DNA from: Granulosicoccaceae bacterium
GTDB taxonomy: Bacteria > Pseudomonadota > Gammaproteobacteria > Granulosicoccales > Granulosicoccaceae
DNA: 6,849 nt
NCBI GenBank assembly: GCA_023301405.1
Contig: JALZUX010000578.1
Location: 1 to 6,849, forward strand
Direction: 5' to 3'
In this document: one piece after another, positions 1-5,748 of the stretch
Numbering within the stretch: position 1 is the first letter of the stretch
Layout of the letters: every line of letters begins with the position of its first letter
Program-made: the position numbers and the translations under genes
Notes under the pieces: generated by a model
The model's database searches: none
What the model was told of the DNA's origin: nothing
What the model saw: only the letters and a program-made list of their open reading frames with translations

Positions 1-394
1 AGGCAGGCAGGCAAATAATTTCACGGCAACGGCTTTCCGATGACTGCATTTTAGCGCTGCACTATCTGCAGCATGCCATGATGCAATACCACCTAATTCT
101 AATCCGCTTATAGGGATCACCACTACACTGCTTGCGAACTCGCCTATGATCCACATCCAGAATAATAGCCTGCGTTAAGCGTCAGCCCAAAAAGCCGTAC
201 CCTGAACTGTGATTACCCCTAGTTGACCGCCAGCCTGAAAGCTCTTACACCAGAGCAAAAAACCTACCCGGCATTGGCCTCTAAAGCGTACCAGCCTCAT
301 CACTCACAATGCTTCATAACCGGGGAACTAGCCAACGCTTAAGTTAGCGCAAGCATTTGGAATGGCAATAATATAAATCACAAAATTCACGCTA
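1..394. other. Stretch without a supportable gene
   Basis: No reading frame here has both convincing protein character and a start signal. The window opens with three AGGC copies (1-12). A minus-strand frame is open from an ATG at 154-156 to the left edge (52 codons), but it has no ribosome binding site and an unremarkable composition, so it is not called. Near the right end an AT-rich stretch with TATAAA (372-377) could be a -10 element for the gene at 395; no good -35 box lies at the right distance. The rest has the scattered stops of non-coding or long-decayed sequence. Confidence 0.5.
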
Positions 395-697
395 ATGTAT
401 TTAGAAACTCCGTTGCCAGTCGCTACCCCTTCCAATCGATGGCAACGTCAGGCAGCACAAAATATGGAAGGCGTACGACAACATTTAGAATCAGTAAACG
501 AAAGCTACTTCCAACACCTACAGCATGCAACCGGATTTGGGCTTTGCTTGATCACGGCGGGCTTTGCCTGCTTGCTGCATGGACTTATCCCTTCTATGTG
601 CACAACAACCGGCAGCAAAGCCATTTGCAAATTACACGACAAAATGGTGGTGAATCGCAAACAAAACCCTCTTGATTGCCCCGACCAAACCGACTAG
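395..697 (+). CDS. DUF6356-like small membrane protein
   Basis: This 100-residue protein has the layout I know from DUF6356 proteins, small single-span proteins of unknown function common in proteobacteria. Visible marks are H-L-E-S-V (30-34), N-E-S-Y-x-x-H-L (35-42), a hydrophobic segment with A-G-F-A-C-L-L-H-G-L-I-P (about 46-67), then T-T-G-S-K-A-I (71-77) and L-H-D-K-M (80-84). The first 23 residues are not part of the recognisable family core. An ATG at 464 (Met24), with a weak CAGG about 11 bases upstream, is therefore a reasonable alternative start; the ATG at 395 has no clear ribosome binding site. The gene stands alone, with no same-strand neighbour close enough for an operon. Role unknown; inner-membrane location is inferred from the hydrophobic segment. 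Confidence 0.72.
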   Translation: MYLETPLPVATPSNRWQRQAAQNMEGVRQHLESVNESYFQHLQHATGFGLCLITAGFACLLHGLIPSMCTTTGSKAICKLHDKMVVNRKQNPLDCPDQTD

Positions 698-712
698 TTT
701 TTCAAAAAACTA
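695..712 (+). terminator. AT-only hairpin at the DUF6356 stop codon
   Basis: TAGTTTTT (695-702) and AAAAACTA (705-712) are perfect inverted repeats that include the stop codon of the preceding gene. The stem is almost purely A/T and lacks a GC-rich core, so it is only a weak candidate for a transcription end. Confidence 0.25.
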
Positions 713-1226
713 ATTTGCACGCTGTGCCATTACGCACACTCCGTTTTTACGATAAATCTGCTTCGCTGACTCCTTCCCTGGCGACAAAAGCATGGCCTAA
801 GTGCCTAGCTTGAATCAGCGACCAACGTGAAATACGCGTCGCAATCACCTACCTCCCCGCAACTCTTCTTCCCCACCCGAGATCAGCGTCAGAATTGCGC
901 CCGCTCCTCGCTCGTCTGAACAATAGCGCCACCTATCCGACAGCATAATTCTTCCGGACAGGCTTACCCATGGCAATATACAGTGTGCTTACCTGCAACA
1001 TCACGGGCAGTCCAGCGCGGAATGATGGGTTCAGCCGCCAATTGTATCCTTCAGATTGCCAGATCACGACACAGAAACGTAGCGATACAAACAAATTGAC
1101 GGCAACCGTTAATTCAAGTGAACTTTATAGGATACTGCGAGTAGATGGTGTAACTTACTGAGATCAGTCGACTAACTACACCTTTCAGCCACCCCATGCG
1201 GGTGACGTGCTTACAAGATGTTTTAT
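698..1226. other. Long intergenic stretch, no convincing gene
   Basis: About 530 bases between the DUF6356-like gene and the ribosome binding site of the secreted repeat protein. A plus-strand frame at 970-1161 (63 codons) has an ATG but no Shine-Dalgarno sequence and no recognisable protein character. A minus-strand frame at 710-793 would encode 27 residues and is equally unsupported. A small hairpin CACCC/GGGTG (1190-1194 with 1200-1204) lies just upstream of the next gene, in its probable leader. A TTGACG at 1096-1101 could be a -35 box, but no good -10 follows at 16-18 bases. Confidence 0.45.
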
Positions 1227-1232
1227 TAAGGA
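1227..1232 (+). promoter_or_regulatory. Ribosome binding site of the repeat protein gene
   Basis: TAAGGA, a strong match to the anti-Shine-Dalgarno complement, lies 9 bases before the ATG at 1242. It fixes that ATG as the start. Confidence 0.75.
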
Positions 1233-1241
1233 ATCATACTA

Positions 1242-2147
1242 ATGATTATTTCTACCAGGATTCGCCAGTTAGCAATACCGGTTATTACAGCCGCCGTTAT
1301 GGTTTCGTCCAACGCCATCGCTGATTCATTGCCCAAGGTTGCAATAAATGGCATCACGAAGGGCGCCCTGAGCTTTTCAGGCCCCGTGACAATATCTGGA
1401 TCCGCACTCGACTCAGACGGCATCAGCGAAATCTATGGCACTATTCAAAATCAGGCAAACCAGTTGTTTTTTACACCGAACGGCACATTCGTCAAAGACC
1501 CCACCCGACTTCCGTTCACTTTCGATAAAAATGCAACGCAAACCGGCTGGGCAACCAACGCCTATGCAATACCTGCGGGCAAATACTTGTATCGTATGCG
1601 CGCCGAGGACAGTAAAAAAACTCGCTCCAAAATAGTCACAATTCCTGTTACGGTAGTCGCTTCGGGCGCCAGAGTGGCAACCGCGGCGACCGCCGCACCA
1701 GCAGCCCGGCCTGCAGCGCAAGCACCAGCGGCGCCTGCAGCAGCACCGGCAGCGACCGCTGTTGCAGCCAGTGCCAAAGCTGCTAACGGCATGAATTACT
1801 GCGGCGGCTCAGGCGCAGATGCTGATGGCGACGGATTTGGCTGGGAAAACAAGGCTTCGTGTATCATTGCCGGCTCAAAAGCTGACAAGAACCCCAACTG
1901 CGCCTCGTCGGCATCTGATCCAGATGGCGACGGCTGGGGCTGGGAAAATGAAGCCTCTTGCCTGATTGTAACTCACTGTACAGCGGCTGCACCAGACCCT
2001 GATGGTGATGGCTACGGCTGGGAAAACAACAGCTCATGTGTGGTTGTAAAACCAACTGGTAAATTTCCATCTTGCACGAATGCCGCATCAGACCCGGATG
2101 GCGACGGCTATGGCTGGGAAAACAACAAAACCTGCGTAATTATCTAA
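1242..2147 (+). CDS. Secreted protein with Ig-like domain and four Cys-bracketed DxDGDG repeats
   Basis: A 301-residue exported protein. Residues 1-27 are a signal peptide: basic start with R6 and R9, hydrophobic core, and A-I-A at 25-27 with likely cleavage before D28. Residues about 31-139 look like a bacterial Ig-like beta-sandwich, with V-T-I-S-G-S-A-x-D-S-D-G-I (49-61) and I-P-A-G-K-Y-L-Y-R-M-R-A-E-D (110-123) matching strands of that fold. Residues about 140-182 are a low-complexity Ala/Pro linker. Residues 187-301 carry four modules, each C-x19-C, centred on D-P-D-G-D-G-[WYF]-G-W-E-N. The acidic loop resembles Ca2+-binding loops of thrombospondin type 3 and dockerin repeats, and the paired cysteines suggest one disulfide per module; both are inference. 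I recall similar modules attached to secreted enzymes of marine gammaproteobacteria. No catalytic domain is visible, so a binding role (polysaccharide, surface or matrix) is more likely than an enzymatic one, but the ligand is unknown. A hairpin terminator follows the stop. Confidence 0.85.
   Translation: MIISTRIRQLAIPVITAAVMVSSNAIADSLPKVAINGITKGALSFSGPVTISGSALDSDGISEIYGTIQNQANQLFFTPNGTFVKDPTRLPFTFDKNATQTGWATNAYAIPAGKYLYRMRAEDSKKTRSKIVTIPVTVVASGARVATAATAAPAARPAAQAPAAPAAAPAATAVAASAKAANGMNYCGGSGADADGDGFGWENKASCIIAGSKADKNPNCASSASDPDGDGWGWENEASCLIVTHCTAAAPDPDGDGYGWENNSSCVVVKPTGKFPSCTNAASDPDGDGYGWENNKTCVII
1800..2135 (+). repeat. Four tandem DxDGDGxGWEN protein modules
   Basis: Modules run from Cys to Cys at residues 187-207, 220-240, 246-266 and 278-298 (bases 1800-1862, 1899-1961, 1977-2039 and 2073-2135). 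The Cys-Cys distance is 20 residues every time, while inter-module spacers vary (12, 5 and 11 residues between cysteines). D-x-D-G-D-G-x-G-W-E-N is kept in all four; the first copy has D-A-D instead of D-P-D. At the DNA level the copies differ at many third positions, sharing only short blocks such as GGCTGGGAAAA. They are therefore old duplications under protein-level constraint, not a recent slippage expansion. Confidence 0.85.
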
Positions 2148-2167
2148 CCACTTACGGCTTGTAGTTA

Positions 2168-2205
2168 TACTGCCGCCGCTTGGCGGCAGTACTCGCTGAT
2201 TTTTT
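2168..2205 (+). terminator. Rho-independent-type terminator after the repeat protein gene
   Basis: A perfect 10-bp stem (2168-2177 with 2182-2191; core ACTGCCGCC/GGCGGCAGT) closes on a 4-base loop GCTT. A run of six T lies at 2200-2205, about 8 bases beyond the stem, further than in a textbook terminator. The position, 20 bases after the stop, supports a transcription end that separates this gene from the SLT lipoprotein gene. Confidence 0.6.
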
Positions 2206-2240
2206 AACATAAGAAAAACCTTTACTGACTGCAATTGGCA

Positions 2241-2270
2241 TTGACGCTGCTTCCACTTACAGTGGATGAT
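2241..2270 (+). promoter_or_regulatory. Possible promoter of the SLT lipoprotein gene, with palindrome in the spacer
   Basis: TTGACG (2241-2246) and GATGAT (2265-2270) are separated by 18 bases and match the sigma-70 consensus at 5 and 4 of 6 positions. The spacer holds the inverted repeat TCCACT-tac-AGTGGA (2252-2266), which runs into the -10 box and could be an operator or chance. Transcription would begin close to the GTG at 2290, leaving a very short leader. Confidence 0.28.
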
Positions 2271-2276
2271 TAACGC

Positions 2277-2282
2277 TTAAGG
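2277..2282 (+). promoter_or_regulatory. Ribosome binding site that supports the GTG start
   Basis: TTAAGG lies 7 bases before the GTG at 2290. No in-frame ATG exists before the lipoprotein signal peptide, so this site supports the GTG as the start. Confidence 0.5.
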
Positions 2283-2289
2283 TCAGTCA

Positions 2290-2952
2290 GTGCACTCCCT
2301 TCCAAATGGCCACCCGGCCACTGAAACACAAAAATCAAAATGGCTGGTTATCGCCGTCACAGCTATAACATTGGGCCTGGCATCTGCGTGCGCAACCTAC
2401 CCGCTTGCCGCCAACGATGATGTTTGCTCTATTTTCCGGGCAAAGCGCAGCTGGCATAACACCGCCCTGAAAATGCAGGACAAATGGAACCTGCCTCTCC
2501 ACGTGCCCATGGCTATCATGTATCAGGAGAGTAAATTTCGACATAACGCCAAACCACCGCGGCGCTATTTACTGGGTTTCATTCCCTGGAAACGTCGTAG
2601 CACCGCCTATGGCTACGCACAGGCCATCGATGGTACATGGGAAAACTACATGACTGAAACCAGCAACCGCAGCGCTCGTCGAACTAACTTTAATGACGCA
2701 CTTGATTTCATGGGCTGGTACTTAAACAAAACCACAAAACTCACCGACATCCCCAGAGAAGACACCTACCGACAATACCTTGCGTATCACGAAGGATGGA
2801 CCGGCTACAAACGCCGTAGTTATGATGACAAAGCATGGCTTAAGCAAGTCGCCCGCAATGTTGACAACCTGTCTATGCGCTATGAACAGCAGTACCAATC
2901 CTGCGCCGACGATCTGGACCGCGGTTTCTGGCGGCGTGTGACACCAGGTTAA
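2290..2952 (+). CDS. Lipoprotein with SLT (lysozyme-like) transglycosylase domain
   Basis: A 220-residue exported lipoprotein. K15 and K17, a hydrophobic stretch (18-33) and L-A-S-A-C ending at Cys34 form a lipoprotein signal with a slightly atypical lipobox (Ala at -3). The mature part is a Slt-type lysozyme-like domain. Glu80 in A-I-M-Y-Q-E-S-K-F (75-83) sits where the catalytic acid of lytic transglycosylases lies. A-Y-G-Y-A-Q-A (106-112) matches the conserved Gly-Tyr/Gln motif, and Y-L-A-Y-H-E-G-W-x-G-Y (163-173) is the C-terminal family motif. This layout, including the P-P-R-R-Y-L-L-G-F-I-P-W-K-R insert (89-102), matches a gammaproteobacterial family annotated only as SLT-domain lipoproteins. 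Expected role is cleavage of peptidoglycan between MurNAc and GlcNAc with 1,6-anhydro ends, acting from the outer or inner membrane face in the periplasm. The physiological role is unknown. It starts at GTG and ends before a convergent gap. Confidence 0.85.
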   Translation: MHSLPNGHPATETQKSKWLVIAVTAITLGLASACATYPLAANDDVCSIFRAKRSWHNTALKMQDKWNLPLHVPMAIMYQESKFRHNAKPPRRYLLGFIPWKRRSTAYGYAQAIDGTWENYMTETSNRSARRTNFNDALDFMGWYLNKTTKLTDIPREDTYRQYLAYHEGWTGYKRRSYDDKAWLKQVARNVDNLSMRYEQQYQSCADDLDRGFWRRVTPG

Positions 2953-3234
2953 TTCACCTACCGCAATACCAAGTTTATTTATATGGCCTTGCTTCTTTTA
3001 ATATCTTCATGGAGCGGCAACTATTCACAACATACCGTCGCGTCAATGGGCGGGGTTGTTTGTGCTCAAATAACCGTGCATGTTGCAGGCAAATTCCTAT
3101 CCATGACACGGCAAATGCACTCTGACTAGTCACAGAACACCATACCCATAGAGTCATGGTGTATTTAACACTGTAAAACGCGTTGAATAGGTACCATGAA
3201 GCAAGACATGTTTCTAACTTCTAACAAAAATATA
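2953..3234. other. Convergent intergenic region
   Basis: This stretch lies between the stops of the SLT lipoprotein (+) and rhomboid (-) genes. A 60-codon minus-strand frame at 2975-3157 has no ribosome binding site and an odd composition, so it is rejected. The only structured element I see is the inverted repeat at 3137-3162. Confidence 0.45.
3137..3162. terminator. Weak inverted repeat between convergent genes
   Basis: ACACCAT (3137-3143) and ATGGTGT (3156-3162) form a 7-bp stem with a 12-base loop. No real T-run follows on either strand. Its place between converging genes suggests a bidirectional transcription end, but the hairpin is weak. Confidence 0.22.
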
Positions 3235-3837
3235 CTAGATACGCGTTCCGTCGCCATCACCACGACGTAGATCACCGGCGATATAGTAAGCCACTACCCC
3301 GCCTGTCACCGCACCAATCAAATGGCCCTCCCACGAGACTCCCGACTGAGTTGGTAAAATGCCGTACAGCAGTGTTGACCCATAAACCACTGCCACACCA
3401 ATAGCAATTAATGCAGACAACAAGCGTTTCTCAAAAAAACCCGCACACACTAAAAAACCAACCAAGCCGAAAACCAGCACACTGGCACCAATATGAATCG
3501 CCGGGCGCCCGAATATCCATAAACCGATTCCAGCAATGACACTGATAAACACCACGATATCGACACTGTTAGCGCGGGATCCGGCCAACAGTAATAACAG
3601 CACCACCAGCGGCACCGAATTGCCCATAATATGTGCCATATCACCATGTAGAAAAGGCAGCGTGACAATACCTATAAGGCCCGACAACGTCCGCGGTATC
3701 AAGCCAAAGTTTTCCAATGCAAGAACACGATCGACCACAAACACCAACCAAATTAAGGCAACAAAGAGAGCAATGCCTTTGATGTCCCGCCCCAACGAGT
3801 GGACATGTTCTTTGCCTGTTAAGGTTCTGCGAGACAT
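3235..3837 (-). CDS. Rhomboid family intramembrane serine protease
   Basis: A 200-residue multi-span membrane protein with the rhomboid active-site layout. Counting from the GTG at 3840, F-L-H-G-D-M-A-H-I-M-G-N (63-74) gives H65, H70 and N74, matching the H-x4-H-x3-N of transmembrane segment 2 in E. coli GlpG. H-I-G-A-S-V-L-V-F-G (116-125) places the nucleophile at Ser120, and S-W-E-G-H-L-I-G (169-176) places the base at His173. The dyad is intact, so it should cleave membrane-spanning substrates within the bilayer; the substrate is unknown. Unusually, the residue after the serine is Val rather than the Gly of GxSG. It lacks GlpG's N-terminal cytoplasmic domain and is a minimal rhomboid core. 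Start: GTG (3840) and ATG (3837) are adjacent. AAGG at 3847-3850 lies 6 bases from the GTG and 9 from the ATG; ATG is preferred. It begins about 70 bases after the broken gene and may share its transcript. Confidence 0.88.
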   Translation of the reverse strand: MSRRTLTGKEHVHSLGRDIKGIALFVALIWLVFVVDRVLALENFGLIPRTLSGLIGIVTLPFLHGDMAHIMGNSVPLVVLLLLLAGSRANSVDIVVFISVIAGIGLWIFGRPAIHIGASVLVFGLVGFLVCAGFFEKRLLSALIAIGVAVVYGSTLLYGILPTQSGVSWEGHLIGAVTGGVVAYYIAGDLRRGDGDGTRI

Positions 3838-3909
3838 CACCGGTAGCCTTTTTTTAATGGATCAACGTTATGGTAAGCCACATGCCATTGGAGGGCTTGC
3901 CTCACTGGT

Positions 3910-4128
3910 TTAGCGGCGTAACGCATTTCTTTTTAATTGTATCAAAAGCCGCTTGTAAGGTCGTTGCGAGGGTGTGAGATTTCGAGTCAGATATTCCTGA
4001 TCAATAGTGGCGAATAGTTGTTCTTCTTTACGAGGTTGATCGTAATGGCTGACCGCAACACCGCGCCCGCCGTAGATTCTAGTTCTCTAACAGCCACCTG
4101 GTATTCACCAACGACACCTGTGAGTCGC
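3910..4128 (-). pseudogene. Frame-shifted C-terminal remainder of the gene at 4129-4476
   Basis: No start codon or ribosome binding site opens this stretch, yet it reads like protein. In the +1 frame relative to the upstream gene, codons from 4130 give K-R-L-T-G-V-V-G-E-Y-Q-V-A-V-R-E-L-E. In the original frame, codons from 4077 down to the TAA at 3910-3912 give I-Y-G-G-R-G-V-A-V-S-H-Y-D-Q-P-R-K-E-E, then ...N-L-T-P-S-Q-R-P-Y-K-R-L-L and a basic end A-L-R-R. Between them the original frame has three stops (4129-4131, 4105-4107, 4087-4089). The second frame returns to the first, so two compensating one-base changes (near 4131 and about 4070-4089) would restore one protein of about 188 residues. 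Either the gene is decaying or the sequence has two errors. The family is not recognised. Confidence 0.6.
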
Positions 4129-4476
4129 TTACTCAAATTTAAATGGCAACGCTTTATCCGGTAATTCTGCCCCTTGCCTGTTATTTATACCTTGGTCAAT
4201 CACCACGACCACACTATCTATTAACGCATAAGCGCCACCCTCTACCAGGCATCCCTGCACATATTGACCAGCCTGCAGGTCCGTATTTTCAACTCTGGAA
4301 ATCAAAAGCTTTACTGATTTCCCTGCCGACTGCCTGGCTTTTTCTCTGGAAATAAAACCAAGCCAGCGCACTTGCTGCGCCTTGCCATCGCGCCTTAAAA
4401 CACCGACAGTCTCATTTTCAGTTTCTTGCTCAAGCTTGATATTACGGTAATTCTGTTTGCGAAATAAAGTATGCAT
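4129..4476 (-). CDS. Unrecognised protein, N-terminal part of a broken reading frame
   Basis: As read, this gives 115 residues from the ATG at 4474-4476, ending at TAA 4129-4131. I do not recognise the family. Visible features are a charged N-terminus, V-R-W-L-G-F-I-S-R-E-K-A-R (about 37-49), and L-Q-A-G-Q-Y-V-Q-G-C-L-V-E-G-G-A-Y-A-L-I (about 69-88), which looks like a small beta-rich domain. There is no signal peptide or membrane span, so it is probably cytoplasmic. A GTG at 4510-4512 would add 12 residues, but that extension is AT-rich and lies inside a promoter-like element, so ATG is preferred. Neither start has a properly spaced ribosome binding site. Protein-like sequence continues past the stop in another frame, so the true product was probably near 188 residues. 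Confidence 0.6.
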   Translation of the reverse strand: MHTLFRKQNYRNIKLEQETENETVGVLRRDGKAQQVRWLGFISREKARQSAGKSVKLLISRVENTDLQAGQYVQGCLVEGGAYALIDSVVVVIDQGINNRQGAELPDKALPFKFE

Positions 4477-4499
4477 CCTGATTACTGTATATAAAAACA

Positions 4500-4528
4500 G
4501 TATTAATTTCACTATCCATTTTTTTCAA
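4500..4528 (-). promoter_or_regulatory. Possible promoter of the broken gene
   Basis: On the minus strand TTGAAA (4528-4523; 5 of 6 matches to a -35) is followed after 17 bases by TAATAC (4505-4500; only 3 of 6 matches to a -10). Transcription would start about 15-20 bases before the ATG at 4476, making the upstream GTG at 4512 an unlikely start. Confidence 0.3.
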
Positions 4529-4548
4529 GTATAAACAGCGGTTTATAC
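4529..4548. promoter_or_regulatory. 20-bp inverted repeat beside the -35-like box
   Basis: GTATAAAC (4529-4536) and GTTTATAC (4541-4548) are perfect inverted repeats of 8 bp around AGCG. The element directly abuts the TTGAAA box of the minus-strand gene. On the minus strand an A-run rather than a T-run follows, so it is not a standard terminator for the ABC operon upstream; a dimeric regulator's operator is the more natural reading. Confidence 0.4.
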
Positions 4549-4653
4549 CCGCAAACCAACAATCAGGCTCGCTGGTCAAAACAGGATCAGAATTTTCTAG
4601 CAGCCGCCCGGTTCCGCTCACTGAGAATTACGACAGTGGACAGCCGTAAAGCA

Positions 4654-5736
4654 TTAGCGGTTCCCGGTTAACAGCACCGGCCCCTGCTCTTTGAAACCAA
4701 CGCTAACTGGTTCATTATCCCTGAAGTCGATATCGACATCGGTCACGACAAATAAATTGCCGGAGGCAGTGGCCACCTGGTACTCCATATGGCTGCCAGC
4801 GTAGGTGGCTTTAGAAATTGTTCCAGCCAGTGTATTGGCCGACCCGGGAGCCAACAGCGTGATGCGTGTCGGCCTCACTGCCACCCGCGCAACACCAGGG
4901 CCGATACCTCGAGCCGACATGACAATTGTCACTTCACCAACCTGTACTGTTGCAAGATCTGATTCGACCCTCTCAACTATCGCATCAAGCAAGTTGGCTT
5001 CGCCGATGAAATCAGCGACAAACTCATTGATGGGGGCATCGTATAGCTCGCGGGGCGTACCGACTTGCGCAATCACTGCATTATTCATCACAATGATTCG
5101 ATCAGAAACCGCTAGGGCTTCCTCTTGGTCATGAGTAACATACACAACGGTAAGGCCCAACCTGGTTTGAATATCTCTGATATCTTCACGAACCTGCCGC
5201 CTGAGCTTGGCATCAAGGTTAGATAACGGTTCATCGAATAACAGAACCTGAGGCTCAAGCACTAACGCCCGCGCTACCGCCACTCGCTGCTGCTGGCCAC
5301 CGGAAAGCTCACTGGGCAAGCGCCCGCCAAACCCGGCCAACCCAACCAGATCGAGCCCATACTCAGCCCGCTCCAGCACCTCAGCCTTTTTCATTTTCGA
5401 TATTCGCAGTCCGTACGATACGTTTTCCATCACAGACATATGCGGAAACAACGCGTAAGACTGAAACACCATCGAGACATCCCGATCAGTAGCAGGTAGT
5501 TTAGTTACGTCAGTATCGCCGATAATAATCTTGCCGCTAGTCGCCATCTCTAGACCGGCAATCATCCGAAGGGTTGTGGTTTTTCCGCAGCCGGAAGGGC
5601 CAAGCAGCGTGACTAACTCACCAGGTTCAACCTGCAATGAAACATCGTCGACGGCAGTTACATCAGTGCCATACACCTTACTGACCTGCTGAAACTGCAC
5701 CGAAGCGGCTTTACTGTTTATCTGAGAGCTTGTCAT
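4654..5736 (-). CDS. ABC transporter ATP-binding protein, Fe(III)/polyamine importer type
   Basis: A complete 360-residue ATPase of a binding-protein-dependent importer. In order: Walker A G-P-S-G-C-G-K-T-T (46-54, Lys52), Q-loop F-Q-S-Y-A-L-F-P-H (91-99, Gln92), signature L-S-G-G-Q-Q-Q-R (144-151), Walker B V-L-L-F-D-E-P (164-170, catalytic Glu169), D-loop S-N-L-D (172-175) and H-loop T-H-D-Q-E-E-A (201-207, His202). The C-terminal part from about residue 240 is a TOBE-type domain, with V-A-V-R-P-T-R-I-T-L (285-294) and Y-A-G-S-H-M-E-Y (322-329). Length and domains fit the FbpC/PotA group. The neighbouring two-domain permease points to ferric iron, but the substrate cannot be fixed from the ATPase alone. 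It works as a dimer on the cytoplasmic face, driving transport by ATP hydrolysis. The ATG lies 12 bases after the permease stop with no good Shine-Dalgarno sequence, suggesting translational coupling. No strong terminator is seen downstream. Confidence 0.9.
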   Translation of the reverse strand: MTSSQINSKAASVQFQQVSKVYGTDVTAVDDVSLQVEPGELVTLLGPSGCGKTTTLRMIAGLEMATSGKIIIGDTDVTKLPATDRDVSMVFQSYALFPHMSVMENVSYGLRISKMKKAEVLERAEYGLDLVGLAGFGGRLPSELSGGQQQRVAVARALVLEPQVLLFDEPLSNLDAKLRRQVREDIRDIQTRLGLTVVYVTHDQEEALAVSDRIIVMNNAVIAQVGTPRELYDAPINEFVADFIGEANLLDAIVERVESDLATVQVGEVTIVMSARGIGPGVARVAVRPTRITLLAPGSANTLAGTISKATYAGSHMEYQVATASGNLFVVTDVDIDFRDNEPVSVGFKEQGPVLLTGNR

Positions 5737-5748
5737 AGCGCGATGTAT

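Noticed and set aside
1..12. Three AGGC tandem copies at the window edge
   Set aside because: Too short and cut off by the window edge to interpret as a functional repeat.
1..156. Minus-strand frame open from an ATG at 154-156 to the left edge
   Set aside because: Only 52 codons, no ribosome site, no family likeness; could be revisited if the sequence to the left extends it.
970..1161. 63-codon plus-strand frame with ATG start
   Set aside because: No ribosome binding site, no recognisable motif, and an amino-acid mix typical of chance translation.
1413..2088. Several antisense and alternate-frame openings across the repeat protein gene, including a long Ala-rich one at 1562-1792
   Set aside because: Shadows of the GC-rich Ala/Pro linker and the repeats; the plus-strand frame has signal peptide, domains and ribosome site.
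2975..3157. 60-codon minus-strand frame between convergent genes
   Set aside because: No start signal, many rare-looking Cys/Trp/Arg residues, no family likeness.
3536..3913. 125-codon plus-strand frame antisense to the rhomboid gene
   Set aside because: It mirrors the rhomboid coding strand, which has clear active-site motifs; the antisense product has no protein-like features.
4128..4135. Programmed +1 frameshift like that of prfB at GAG-TAA-G
   Set aside because: The P-site codon GAG cannot re-pair well in the +1 frame, there is no upstream Shine-Dalgarno stimulator, and a second opposite shift would be needed within about 60 bases; indels are simpler.
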